In this document: piece by piece, positions 43,290-51,933 of the stretch
Layout: each line of letters opens with the position of its first letter
Numbering within the stretch: position 1 is the first letter of the stretch
Origin: Phytohabitans rumicis
Lineage (GTDB): Bacteria > Actinomycetota > Actinomycetes > Mycobacteriales > Micromonosporaceae
Length of the DNA stretch: 64,000 nucleotides
Assembly (NCBI RefSeq): GCF_011764445.1
Contig: NZ_BLPG01000001.1
Span: forward strand, 8,015,001-8,079,000
Direction: 5' to 3'
Translations under genes and position numbers: made by a program
Notes under the pieces: generated by a model
Seen by the model: the letters and a program-made list of their open reading frames with translations, nothing else
Told to the model about the DNA's origin: nothing
Databases searched by the model: none

Positions 43290-43790
43290 ATGAGCAGCAC
43301 GCTGGAGCGCGAGAGCACGCACGAGGACGACCGGCCGGACGAGCGCGGATCGGAGCAGGCCGACCAGCCCGAGCGGGACATGACGGTCGACACGGGTGGC
43401 GAGTTCGAGTCCCGGGCCGACCACCGGTCGGCGCTGGACCGGCTGCCCGGCGATTCCGGCGACGACGAAGGCCCGGAGCTGATCGACGACGACGCGGACA
43501 CCGACATCGGCACGGACAGCGCCACGGACGACGCCGGCATCGGGGTTCAGAGCGACGCCGGCCCGCGCGCCGACGCCGACGCGCACACCAGCCCGCCGTA
43601 CCCGCCCGAGCCGTCGCATTCGGCGCAGCACGCCGACAGCGGCTCGCACACGGCCGCCGACTCGCACTCGCATACGACATCCGACTCGCACTCGGCCACC
43701 CACTCGCACTCCGGCGGCGACTCCACCGCCAGCTCCACTTCCGGTTCCGGCTCCTCGTCGGGCTCGGGCTCCAGCTCCGGCGGCGGGTGA
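43290..43790 (+). CDS. Low-complexity acidic Asp/Ser/His-rich protein
   Basis: A 166-residue protein without hydrophobic segments. The first 100 residues are strongly acidic (GDDEGPELIDDDADTD), the next 40 are His/Ser-rich (DSHSHTTSDSHSATHSHSGG), and the end is a Ser/Gly tail. It looks intrinsically disordered, with possible metal binding by the His tract. A good ribosome binding site (GGAGGAG) precedes the ATG, 20 bases after the HerA-like gene, so it is probably a co-expressed partner. Confidence 0.65.
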   Translation: MSSTLERESTHEDDRPDERGSEQADQPERDMTVDTGGEFESRADHRSALDRLPGDSGDDEGPELIDDDADTDIGTDSATDDAGIGVQSDAGPRADADAHTSPPYPPEPSHSAQHADSGSHTAADSHSHTTSDSHSATHSHSGGDSTASSTSGSGSSSGSGSSSGGG

Positions 43791-43793
43791 CGG

Positions 43794-44900
43794 CTACTGG
43801 CTGGTGGATCCGGAGCGGATGCGGTCCCGGATGAAGTTTCCGGACTCGGTGAGCACGTCCGTGCCGGCGTACTCGGTGCCCTGGCACGTGCCCTGCTGGA
43901 ACGCGGAGTTGCTCTCCCGGCCGTCGGAGAAGCTCCACATCGCGTACCCGATCTTGTGGCTCTTCAGCAGGTCGAGCCACTCGGTCGCGCTCGCCAGGTC
44001 GTTGGGGCCGTCACCGGTGAACGTCTGGGTGCCGAACTCGCTGACGAACAGCGGCAGGCTCGCCGCCGCCCGGTCGACCACCGCACGCCGGTCCGCACCG
44101 TGCGAGGCGGCGTAGAAGTGGAACGTGTACATGATGTTGTCGGCGTCGACCGGGTCGTTGATGATCTCGCTCTCGTCGCTGCCGTCGGTCAGGCCCAGCG
44201 ACGAGAAGCCACGGGTGCCGACAAGCACCACGCCATCCGGGTCGGCCGCGCGTACGACGGGAATGACCTGCTCGGCGTAGCTCTTGATGTCATCCCAGCT
44301 CACCCCGTTGGGCTCGTTCGCGATCTCGTAGATGACGTTCGGCTTGTCGGCGTGCGCGGCGGCGACGTCCGCGAAGAACGTCTTCGCCCGCTCCAGGTTG
44401 AAGTTGGGATCACCCGGCGTGAGGATGTGAAAGTCGATGATGGCGTAGAGGCCCAGCGTGGTCGCCGTCTCGACGGCCTCGTTCACCTTGCTGGTGAAGC
44501 CGGCGGGGTCGGTCTCGAAGCCGCCCTCCTGCACGTACATCGAGATGCGGACGAAGTCGGCCAGCCAGTCGTTGCGGAGCGCCGCCAGCGAGTCCGGGTT
44601 GAGGCAGTCCGGGAAGAACTGGATGCCGTGGCTGCTCATGCCGCGCAACTGGATCGGCTCGCCGGCCTCGTTGCAGAGGTTGACGTCGCACACGCGCAGC
44701 TGCCCGTTGACCGCGACCGGCGACCCCGCCGGCCCGGCCAGCACCTCGGGCGCGGCCGCCGTCTCGGCCGTGCTCTCGGGTTGGACCATGCGCACCGTGT
44801 CGCCCTCGGTCTCGGCGTTCGCGATGGGTAGCACCGCCCACCCGGCGGCGACGACGGCGGCGGCGATGGCGGCGATGGCGAGGTTGCGGCGTCGAGGCAT
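43794..44900 (-). CDS. Secreted endoglucanase, glycoside hydrolase family 5
   Basis: A 368-residue secreted cellulase. Signal peptide about residues 1-29 (NLAIAAIAAAVVAAGWAVLP, then ANA). The catalytic TIM barrel has the acid/base Glu196 in YEIANEPNG and the nucleophile Glu288 in FVSEFGTQ. It lacks a carbohydrate-binding module. The ATG at 44900 is chosen because the signal peptide begins there. It converges with the low-complexity gene, three bases away. Confidence 0.92.
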   Translation of the reverse strand: MPRRRNLAIAAIAAAVVAAGWAVLPIANAETEGDTVRMVQPESTAETAAAPEVLAGPAGSPVAVNGQLRVCDVNLCNEAGEPIQLRGMSSHGIQFFPDCLNPDSLAALRNDWLADFVRISMYVQEGGFETDPAGFTSKVNEAVETATTLGLYAIIDFHILTPGDPNFNLERAKTFFADVAAAHADKPNVIYEIANEPNGVSWDDIKSYAEQVIPVVRAADPDGVVLVGTRGFSSLGLTDGSDESEIINDPVDADNIMYTFHFYAASHGADRRAVVDRAAASLPLFVSEFGTQTFTGDGPNDLASATEWLDLLKSHKIGYAMWSFSDGRESNSAFQQGTCQGTEYAGTDVLTESGNFIRDRIRSGSTSQ

Positions 44901-45000
44901 AGGGCGGGCTCCGGGGGCGTGCGCAGGTTCGCGGTTGTCGATGCCCCCTACTACGGACCTTGAGCCCCCACAGTTCACCCCTCCGCCCCGCGCCGCCCCC

Positions 45001-45063
45001 GTCCGCGGCCGCCTCCGTCCGCGGCCGCCTCCGTCCGCGCCGCCTCCGTCCGCGGCCGCCTCT
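45001..45063. repeat. 16-bp tandem repeat, four copies
   Basis: Units of GTCCGCGGCCGCCTCC at 45001, 45017, 45033 (one base shorter) and 45048 (last base changed). Extremely GC-rich and noncoding; prone to copy-number change. Confidence 0.85.
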
Positions 45064-45070
45064 GCCGCGC

Positions 45071-45224
45071 CGATCAAGGACTTCCGCGTCGATCAAGGGC
45101 ATACGGCCGTGGTTTGATCTCCGATCCACGACCATTTGCCCTTGATCGACGGCGAAGTCCTTGATCGACGTGCATGGGGTTGATCGAGGAAGCACCGACC
45201 GACGGGGAAGTCCTTGATCGACGG
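45071..45224. repeat. GATCAAGGGC palindromic element, copy 2
   Basis: Main arms at 45088-45112 and 45126-45150 (GTCGATCAAGGGC and its complement, imperfect further in) around TTTGATCTCCGAT. Extra half-sites of GATCAAGGA type lie on both sides, at 45071-45080 and near 45160, 45181 and 45212. Confidence 0.82.
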
Positions 45225-45309
45225 GGAACGGGAGGGGTGGGAACCGGGGGACGCGTCAGGGTGATCACCGATGGTCGGGCTCCCGGGGCGTCTCTAGGGT
45301 ATTGATCTT

Positions 45310-46935
45310 GTGCAGTGGCTTAACGATCTACTCGGTGGGCTGCCGCCGGTGCTCGTGTACGCCGTCGTGGGCGCGCTCGTCGCCGGCGAGGTCGCGGTCA
45401 CCGCCGGCCTCGTGCTGCCGGCCGCGACCGCGCTCATCGCGCTCGGCCTGCTCGCCAACGCGGGAACGGTCGACATCGCGCCGTCGCTCGGCGTTGCGGT
45501 CGGAGCGGCCTGGCTCGGCGGCACGCTGGCGTACCGGTCGGGCCGGCGGCTGGGGTCGCGCGCCCGCACCACCCGTTTCGGCCGCTGGATCGGGCCCCGA
45601 CGCTGGGAACGCGCCGACCGGCTCTTCACCCGGTACGGCGGCCGCGCCCTCTTCCTCGGCCAGTGGGTCGTGGTCGCGCGCACCCTCGTCCCGCGCCTCG
45701 CCGGGATGAACGGCGTGCCGTACCGCCGGTTCGCGGCCTGGCACACGCCGGCGGCGGTGCTGTGGGCGGTGTGGTTGGTGGGCGCGAGCTACGGCCTGGG
45801 CGCCTCGTACGACCGGGTCGCCAGCCGGCTCGGACACGCCAGCGGCGCCCTCGCGGTCCTGGTCGGCATGATCGTCGTACTCGTGCTCGCCGGCCGGTGG
45901 ATCGGCCGGCACCCCGACCCGATCCGGGCGTCCGGCGCGCTGCTCGGCCGCCTCCCGCTGGTCCGGGCCGTGGCCGGCCGTGACGCGCCGGCGTGGTCGT
46001 GGCGCGGGCGCCTCGAACGCCGGTACCCGCTCCTGGGCCCGGCGTTCGACGTCGCGCTCAGCGTGGCGCTGCTGTCCGCGTTGGCCGCCCTGCTCGTCGT
46101 CGCGACGCCGGTGATCGTGCGGTTCAGCGGGCTGGACGCGGTGGACGCGTCGGTCGCCGCCTGGGCCCGCTCCGAATGGGCGTCGGACACCTACCTGTTC
46201 GCGCTCTCCGCCGCGACCAGCGTCGCGCCGGAGGGAGTGATCGGGGCTGCCGCCGTGGTGTCGATCGCGCGCTGGTGCTGGGTCTGGTGGCGCGGCGGGC
46301 ACCGGCTGCGCCGCGACGACGCGGTCGGCATCCTCGCCGCACTGGGACCGGTGCTGCCAGTGGTCCTCCTCGCGGCCGTCCTGGAGGCGCTGATCCCGCC
46401 GGTGTCGACCGCCCGCGGCCTCGCGCCGGACGGGTGGCGCGCGCCCGAGTCGATCGTGCTGCCGCCGGTGGCCGAGTTCGACGGCCAACTCCCGCCGGCC
46501 GACGCCGCTGGCGCGCTCGCCGGCCTCGCCGCCGGTGAGACGGCGCTGCTGGCCGCCGCCGTCGGGCTGCTGACCTGGCTGTTGACCCGGCGCGCGCCGC
46601 GTCCGCTGCGGGTCGCGGCCTGGACAGCCGCCATCGGGTACGTCGTGGTCTGCGGCGGCGGGTGGGTCTTCATCGGCTGGAGCCGCACCAGCGAGACGGT
46701 CGCCGCGCTCCTGCTCGGGGCGGCGTGGACGGCGTTCAACGCGGCGATCTGGTCCGCCCGGCGTACCGGGGGCGCGGCACCGAACCGCCGGCATCGATCG
46801 AATATGATCTTCGCCCGTGGGAGACGATCGGGGCGCAGTCCGGGCGGTGAGCCTGCGGGCGACACACGCCGACCGGCGGAGCACAGTGGAGTTGCTCGAC
46901 GCCGCCCTGGACGAGGGCCGGCTGGACCCGCGTGA
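45310..46935 (+). CDS. DedA-family membrane protein fused to a degenerate PAP2-like domain
   Basis: 541 residues as read. Residues 1-200 are a DedA/VTT domain with GLVLPAATALIALGLLAN and the conserved FLGQWVVVARTLVPRLAGM. A second multi-helix domain (about 245-500) corresponds in place to PAP2 phosphatases fused to DedA, but the PSGH and SRxxxxxH motifs are missing; the last region reads GWSRTSETVAALLLG. DedA proteins are lipid scramblase/flippase-like. The final 40 residues are Arg/Pro-rich and overlap the next gene by 119 bases, so the true C terminus may be earlier. Confidence 0.75.
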   Translation: MQWLNDLLGGLPPVLVYAVVGALVAGEVAVTAGLVLPAATALIALGLLANAGTVDIAPSLGVAVGAAWLGGTLAYRSGRRLGSRARTTRFGRWIGPRRWERADRLFTRYGGRALFLGQWVVVARTLVPRLAGMNGVPYRRFAAWHTPAAVLWAVWLVGASYGLGASYDRVASRLGHASGALAVLVGMIVVLVLAGRWIGRHPDPIRASGALLGRLPLVRAVAGRDAPAWSWRGRLERRYPLLGPAFDVALSVALLSALAALLVVATPVIVRFSGLDAVDASVAAWARSEWASDTYLFALSAATSVAPEGVIGAAAVVSIARWCWVWWRGGHRLRRDDAVGILAALGPVLPVVLLAAVLEALIPPVSTARGLAPDGWRAPESIVLPPVAEFDGQLPPADAAGALAGLAAGETALLAAAVGLLTWLLTRRAPRPLRVAAWTAAIGYVVVCGGGWVFIGWSRTSETVAALLLGAAWTAFNAAIWSARRTGGAAPNRRHRSNMIFARGRRSGRSPGGEPAGDTRRPAEHSGVARRRPGRGPAGPA

Positions 46936-49135
46936 GCACGACACCCGGGTACGCGCCGCGCAGGCCGCCAAGCGCCCCGGGGAGCTGGCGAAACTGGTGG
47001 CCGACCTGCCGGACCGCCCCGGCGTGTGGGAGTGGACCGACCACCTGCGCATCCGGGCCACCGATCGCCAGCGGGCCACGACCTGGCTCGGGGACGGGCT
47101 CGCCGCGGGCGTGCTGACCGCCGAGGAGCACGAGCGGCGGCTGGCGAAGATCGCCGCGGCGGTCACGTACGAGTCGCTGAGGAAGCAGCTCGACGGCGTA
47201 CCCGGCCCGCCGGGCACGGTCCGCGAGCGGCTGTTCGTCACGGCGACGGACCGCGAACGCCTGACCGCCCGGCTGGCCCGGGCGCTGGCCGACGACCGGA
47301 TCGGGGCGGACGACCACGCCGAGCTCCGGGACGCCGTCGCGGCGGCGAAGCGGTACGGCGACCTGGACCGGGCGTCGGCCGCGCTGGACGAGTCCGCCGG
47401 CCAGGACCCGCGCGCGGAGGTGATCCGGCGGCTGGACGCCGCGTACGCCGACGGCCAGATCGGGGCGGCCGACCACGAACGGCGGACCAGCGCCGCCAAG
47501 GTGGCCGGGCGCAACGCCGACCTGCGGGCGCTGCTCGACGGGCTGACCGAGCCGGCCAAGGGCGCGACCCCCGAGTGGATCGTCGGGCGGGCCAAGTCGA
47601 CACTGGCCAAGCACCTGCTCACCGATGCCGAGCGCAAGCAGACCGCGCGGGCGCTCGAACGCGCCCTGCACGAGGGCCGCCTGGACCTCGATGAGTACGA
47701 CGAGCGGGTGCGCGACGCGTACGCGGCGCAGGAGGCGGCCCAGCTCCGGCCGCTGCTGGTCGACGTCGTCGCCCCGGCCGGCGCCCCCGAGCGGCCGGAC
47801 AAGGCGGCGCGGCGGTCGGCTCCGGGCCGGTTGCTCGGCGTGCTGGCCGTGGCCGGCGCGCTGGTCGCCGGGACGCTGGGCGTGGTCGCCTGGCGCTCCG
47901 GCGACCCGGCGCCGGCACCCGGTACCCCGGCCGCCCGGACCGATGTCAAGGTCGCGTGGGCGGCGCCCCTGGACCGCCCGACGGGCATCCAGGCCGTCGG
48001 CAACTGGGTGACGGGTTCGGCACTCATCCGGGCCCGCACCGACCAGGTCACCGCGTACGACCTCGCGGACGGGCGGGTGCGGTGGACCTTCCCGGTGCCC
48101 GGCCGCAACGAGCTGTGCACGATGAGCCGGGAGACCGAGGACGGCATCGGTCTGATCGGCTTCGGCCCGGACGACAGCGGCGTGAAGTGCACGACCATCG
48201 CCGCGCTCGACCTCGGCACCGGCCAGCTGCTGTGGCAGCGGTCCCGCAAGGTGTACGAGGGCGGCTCCGCCGCGCAGGGCGCGGTCAGCGACGAGGTCGG
48301 GATCGCGGCTGGCACAGCCATCGTCAAGGAGCCGGCCGGCTTCGTCGCCGTCGGCCTGCGCGACAACAAGGAGAAATGGCGCACCGCGGTGCGGGGCGAG
48401 TCGTGCACGGCGTACTCGGTGACCGCCTCCGGCACCGACGTGGCGCTGCTGTCGGCGTGCGAGGACAAGTCCGCCCGGCTGTCCATGGTGGATCCGGCAT
48501 CCGGCCGGGTCCGCTTCGGCACCGACCTTCGACTGCACGACGACGACCATCTCGTAGCCGTGGTGGAGAACAAGAAAACCACCATCGTGCTGTCGACCAC
48601 GCCACTGGTCGTCCGCACCTCTGACGACGGCAGCCGTACGCGCGACGCGGTCATCTCGTTCGATGGGCAGGGGCGGCGGCGCGCGACCGTACCGCTGTCG
48701 CAGGACGACCTCGACGTGGCGCCCCACCAGCTTCCCGCGCCGTTCGGGTGGTCGGACTCGTTTATCGCCCGGCCACCGCGTGCGTTCGCCGTCTTCGGCG
48801 ACACGCTCATCGCGCCGGTCATGCTGGCCGGTGGCACGGGCGAGGACCGGCTGGCCGCGTTCTCCCTCGCGGACGGGCGCCGGCTGTGGCAGGTCGAGCT
48901 CGGGGCGCCGGTCGCGACCGCGACCGCCGACGGCGAACGCTTCGTCGTGGCCACCACCGACGCGAGAATCCGCGCCTTCTCGGCCGCCGACGGCCGCGCC
49001 CTGGGCGACACCCGGATCGATGCCCCGGAGGACTCGGTGTACGGACCGTACGAGCTGTGGCCCGCCGGCGACCGGTACGCGATCAGCCACGTGGAGGGGT
49101 CGGCCGGACCGCCGCCGGCCCTCGTGCTCGGCTGA
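46817..49135 (+). CDS. Membrane protein with five DUF1707 repeats and an extracellular PQQ-like propeller
   Basis: A 772-residue protein. Five tandem DUF1707-type modules lie at about residues 12-65, 77-128, 138-192, 200-245 and 262-318, each with the pattern 'A...G(R/V/I)LxxxEHxxRxxxA' (for example LDEGRLDPREHDTRVRAAQA). A transmembrane helix is at 339-358, then an external beta-propeller of PQQ/BamB type with blades such as GTGQLLWQRSRK. A -10-like TATGAT (46803-46808) ends eight bases before the GTG, suggesting a leaderless start inside the previous gene. Role unknown; probably an envelope sensor or scaffold. Confidence 0.8.
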   Translation: MGDDRGAVRAVSLRATHADRRSTVELLDAALDEGRLDPREHDTRVRAAQAAKRPGELAKLVADLPDRPGVWEWTDHLRIRATDRQRATTWLGDGLAAGVLTAEEHERRLAKIAAAVTYESLRKQLDGVPGPPGTVRERLFVTATDRERLTARLARALADDRIGADDHAELRDAVAAAKRYGDLDRASAALDESAGQDPRAEVIRRLDAAYADGQIGAADHERRTSAAKVAGRNADLRALLDGLTEPAKGATPEWIVGRAKSTLAKHLLTDAERKQTARALERALHEGRLDLDEYDERVRDAYAAQEAAQLRPLLVDVVAPAGAPERPDKAARRSAPGRLLGVLAVAGALVAGTLGVVAWRSGDPAPAPGTPAARTDVKVAWAAPLDRPTGIQAVGNWVTGSALIRARTDQVTAYDLADGRVRWTFPVPGRNELCTMSRETEDGIGLIGFGPDDSGVKCTTIAALDLGTGQLLWQRSRKVYEGGSAAQGAVSDEVGIAAGTAIVKEPAGFVAVGLRDNKEKWRTAVRGESCTAYSVTASGTDVALLSACEDKSARLSMVDPASGRVRFGTDLRLHDDDHLVAVVENKKTTIVLSTTPLVVRTSDDGSRTRDAVISFDGQGRRRATVPLSQDDLDVAPHQLPAPFGWSDSFIARPPRAFAVFGDTLIAPVMLAGGTGEDRLAAFSLADGRRLWQVELGAPVATATADGERFVVATTDARIRAFSAADGRALGDTRIDAPEDSVYGPYELWPAGDRYAISHVEGSAGPPPALVLG

Positions 49136-49212
49136 GTCCGTCTAGGCTAGACCTACCAGACCTCGAGCACGCCGCCCAGCACGACCAGTATCGCGCCGAG
49201 TAGCCGGCCGGC

Positions 49213-51885
49213 TCAGGGCAGGTAGGTGGCGTCGCGGGCGGCGGCCACGACCCGATCGCCGTCCGCGGCGCCGAGCCGGCCGGTCGCCACCCACGCCTCG
49301 GCGGTACGCGCGACGTGGTCGACCAGGTCGTCCCGGCTGTGGAACGGGGCGGCCGCCCACACCTCGTCGAGCAGCGTGGTGCCGTCGTCCTTCGCCGGGT
49401 TGGCCACGCCCGCGTCGACGCCGCCGAACGCGATCCGCGGCTCGACCCGCTCGAAGTACACGTGCGTCGGATCCTCGGTGCCCTCGAAGAAGGGTGCGAT
49501 CGCGACGCCGTCCAGGGTGTAGTGCAGCGGCTGGCCCTCGACCGGGGTGAGCGCGCCAGCCAGGTCGCCGGACAGGCCCGCATTGCGGTAGAGGCCGAAC
49601 GGCAGGTATGTCGTGCGCGGGTCGCGGGCGACCAGGTTGACCGGCCCGTAGAAGAGCGCCTGGAGCGCCGGGTTGTCCAGGGCCCGCTCCACCCGCAGCC
49701 GGAACGGCATGGTGACGCGGACGGTGTCGCCGGTACGCCAGGCCCGCGAGACGGTGGCGTACGTGCCGGGGGTGAACGGGCCGGGCAGAGCCTCGCCGTT
49801 GACCGTGACCGCGAAGCCGTCGCCCGCCCACGCCGGCACCCGCAGGTGCAGGTCGAATGTGGACTGTCCGGTGATGGTGAGCGTGCTGCCCTGCTCGACC
49901 GGGAAGCCGGTGGTCTGGGTGACGGTGACGCCCTTGCCCGCCCAGTCCAGTGTGGACGGACTGTAGAGGTTGACGTACAGGCCCGTGCCGTCGGCCGTGC
50001 GGAAGTACACCGAGTCCTGGTACTTCGTGGCGCTCTCCAGCCCGGTGCCCTCGCAGCACGTGGTGCCCTGCTTCGGGGTGTAGTTGCGCACGTGGCCCGG
50101 CAGCAGCCCGACGAAGTATGTGACGAGCGGCCGCTCCGCGTCCGGACGGTCCTGTTTGGAGCCGAGGATCTGGTTGTACAGCGTCCGCTCGTAGTAGTCG
50201 ACGTACTTCGGGTCCCGGTCGTGCTGGAAGAGCATCCGGCTCAGCTTCAGCATGTTGTACGCGCAGCAGGTCTCCGCGTTCGTGTCGCTGAGCGTGCCGG
50301 CGATCGCGCCCGCCGCGCGCCAGAACTCCAGCGTGCTCGTGCCGCCGATGCTGTACATCCGGGTCGGCACGACCATGTCCCAGAGGTTCTTCGCGGCGGC
50401 CAGGTAGCGGTCCTCGCTGGTCTCCTCGTACAGCCGGACCAGCCCGACCAGGATCGGCAAATGCTGGTTGGCGTGCAGGCCGTCGAGGATGTCGGTGCCG
50501 GCCGCGCACGCGTCGGTCAGGCTGTCCAGGTCGAACAGGCGGGCCAGCGCGAGGTGCTCGGCCTTGCCGGTGACGGCGTACAGGTCGCAGATCGCCTCGA
50601 CGATGCCGCCGAACTCGCCGCTGGAGAAGATGTTCCACATCCGCTGCCGGGTGCTCGCCGGCAGCCTCGACAGCCGCGCGTACATCCAGTCGCACATGCC
50701 CTCGGCGAGGTCGAGCGCCCGCGCGTCACCGGTGTGGAGGTACGCGTCGAGCAGCCCGCGCAGGATCTTGTGGGCGGTGTAGTACGGCGCCCACACCACC
50801 GTGTAGTCGCCCTCCGTCCGCGACTCCAGGTCGATGAACTGCGTCTCCGGGTACGCCGCCAGGAAGCCCGGGTGGCTCGGCCCGCCCCAGGTACGGCGCA
50901 GCGTGGCGTGCTGCGCCCGGCCCGACGCGTCGGCGAAGGCTCCGCCGGCGGTCTCCTCGAAGCCGTACGACGCGAGGTCGCCGGCGCCCGCCGCGGAGCC
51001 GGCCGCGTGGGTGGTCTGCAGGTCGGCGATCTCGTCCGCGCCCAGCGCCCGCGACCAGACGTTGACCTCGTCGAACGCGCCGGCGAAGACCGGGTCGGCG
51101 GCGAAGTTGGACCGGCCCAGCCAGTTGTTGGCCAGCACGCCGAGCACCGCCGGGCTGAGCGTCACCGCGGTGTTCACGCCGGCCGCGACCCCGTCGACGT
51201 ACAGGGTGGCGGTGCCGCCCGCGATGGTCACGGCGAGGTGGCTCCACCGGTGCAACGGCAGCGCCGCGGTGCCGTCGATGCCCTGCTCGCCCACCGGGCC
51301 GCTGGCACTGACCGCGAACCGCGGTACGCCGTACGCGTTGCGGGCCGCCAGGTACAGGTACCGGGTGGTGCCGTCGCCGAAGTCGAAGACCCGCGCCCAG
51401 TTCGCGTCGTGGGCCGGCCGCACCCACGCGGCGAGGGTGATCGCGGCCGAGGCGTCCAGCGCGGTCGGCGGCAGCTCCACGTACTGGTGGGAGCCGCGGA
51501 CGTTCTCCGCGGCCGCGCCGAACCGGCCGGGCACGCTGAGCACCGCCGGGGCGCTCCGCAGGGCCTCCCGCACCTCGACCAGGGCGCCGACCGCGTAGCC
51601 GAGCTTGTCGGCGAAGCCCGCCTCGCCGGTGCCGCCGTACGCCTGGGCCAGCATGGTGAGGAAGTGCCCGGTGTAGTGGCCGCGCAGGTTGCCGTTCGCC
51701 TCCCCGTCGAGCCCTTCCCAGCCGCCGGGGGCGACCGCGCCGCGGGTGGACAGGCCGGCGTTGGCCCGGAAGACCTGCAGCAGCCGGTCCGGGTCGTACC
51801 CGCGGGCGTGGTCCAGCATCAGGTCGCGCTTGCGGGCGAAGATGCCGGGGCCCAGGGCCACGTCCTTGAGTGCGAACGGATGCAC
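49213..51885 (-). CDS. Beta-L-arabinofuranosidase, GH127, with an inserted LamG domain
   Basis: About 890 residues from the GTG at 51885. The GH127 barrel starts at residue 1 (ALKDVALGPGIFARKRDLML), is interrupted at about 110-290 by a LamG/concanavalin-like domain (ITLAAWVRPAHDANWARVFD), then resumes (TVVWAPYYTAHKILRGLLDA). Zinc/nucleophile cysteines are visible in NAETCCAYNMLKLSR and GTTCCEGTGLES. No signal peptide. The start fits a leaderless transcript: a TTGACA / 18 / CAAACT promoter ends five bases before the GTG. It releases arabinose from plant arabinans or glycoproteins. Diverges from the GH27 gene. Confidence 0.88.
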   Translation of the reverse strand: MHPFALKDVALGPGIFARKRDLMLDHARGYDPDRLLQVFRANAGLSTRGAVAPGGWEGLDGEANGNLRGHYTGHFLTMLAQAYGGTGEAGFADKLGYAVGALVEVREALRSAPAVLSVPGRFGAAAENVRGSHQYVELPPTALDASAAITLAAWVRPAHDANWARVFDFGDGTTRYLYLAARNAYGVPRFAVSASGPVGEQGIDGTAALPLHRWSHLAVTIAGGTATLYVDGVAAGVNTAVTLSPAVLGVLANNWLGRSNFAADPVFAGAFDEVNVWSRALGADEIADLQTTHAAGSAAGAGDLASYGFEETAGGAFADASGRAQHATLRRTWGGPSHPGFLAAYPETQFIDLESRTEGDYTVVWAPYYTAHKILRGLLDAYLHTGDARALDLAEGMCDWMYARLSRLPASTRQRMWNIFSSGEFGGIVEAICDLYAVTGKAEHLALARLFDLDSLTDACAAGTDILDGLHANQHLPILVGLVRLYEETSEDRYLAAAKNLWDMVVPTRMYSIGGTSTLEFWRAAGAIAGTLSDTNAETCCAYNMLKLSRMLFQHDRDPKYVDYYERTLYNQILGSKQDRPDAERPLVTYFVGLLPGHVRNYTPKQGTTCCEGTGLESATKYQDSVYFRTADGTGLYVNLYSPSTLDWAGKGVTVTQTTGFPVEQGSTLTITGQSTFDLHLRVPAWAGDGFAVTVNGEALPGPFTPGTYATVSRAWRTGDTVRVTMPFRLRVERALDNPALQALFYGPVNLVARDPRTTYLPFGLYRNAGLSGDLAGALTPVEGQPLHYTLDGVAIAPFFEGTEDPTHVYFERVEPRIAFGGVDAGVANPAKDDGTTLLDEVWAAAPFHSRDDLVDHVARTAEAWVATGRLGAADGDRVVAAARDATYLP

Positions 51886-51890
51886 GGTCG

Positions 51891-51920
51891 AGTTTGTTTT
51901 CGCCGCGACGACTGTGTCAA
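51891..51920 (-). promoter_or_regulatory. Predicted leaderless promoter of the GH127 gene
   Basis: On the minus strand: -35 TTGACA (51920-51915), an 18-base spacer, -10 CAAACT (51896-51891), and the GTG five bases on (51885). The -35 box overlaps the palindrome at 51916-51930. Confidence 0.5.
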
Positions 51921-51930
51921 GATCCTTGAC
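51916..51930. promoter_or_regulatory. Palindromic operator GTCAAG-N3-CTTGAC
   Basis: A perfect 6-3-6 inverted repeat between the divergent GH127 and GH27 starts. It overlaps the GH127 -35 box and ends three bases before the GH27 ATG, so a bound repressor would block both genes. No regulator gene is adjacent. Confidence 0.5.
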
Positions 51931-51933
51931 GCT

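Larger units (their letters stand above)
44901..45309. other. Intergenic region with tandem repeat and palindromic element
   Basis: No gene is seen in these 409 bases between divergent genes. It holds a four-unit tandem repeat (45001-45063) and palindromic element copy 2 (45071-45224). A -10-like TAGGGT at 45295-45300 precedes the GTG of the DedA gene by nine bases. The cellulase promoter must also lie here but is not obvious. Confidence 0.55.

Noticed and set aside
38428-43790. The HerA-type locus as a type VII secretion or conjugation cluster
   Set aside because: No EccB/D/E, WXG100, relaxase or mating-pair genes are nearby, and the membrane protein's Walker A is degenerate.
45001-45063. 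Tandem repeat as a small coding or structural array
   Set aside because: Only four GC-rich units with an indel between them and no start signal. Treated as a simple tandem repeat.
46800-46935. An early stop of the DedA gene by an additional base error
   Set aside because: The Arg/Pro-rich tail is suspicious, but no single-base change gives a clear family-like ending, so the frame is left as read.
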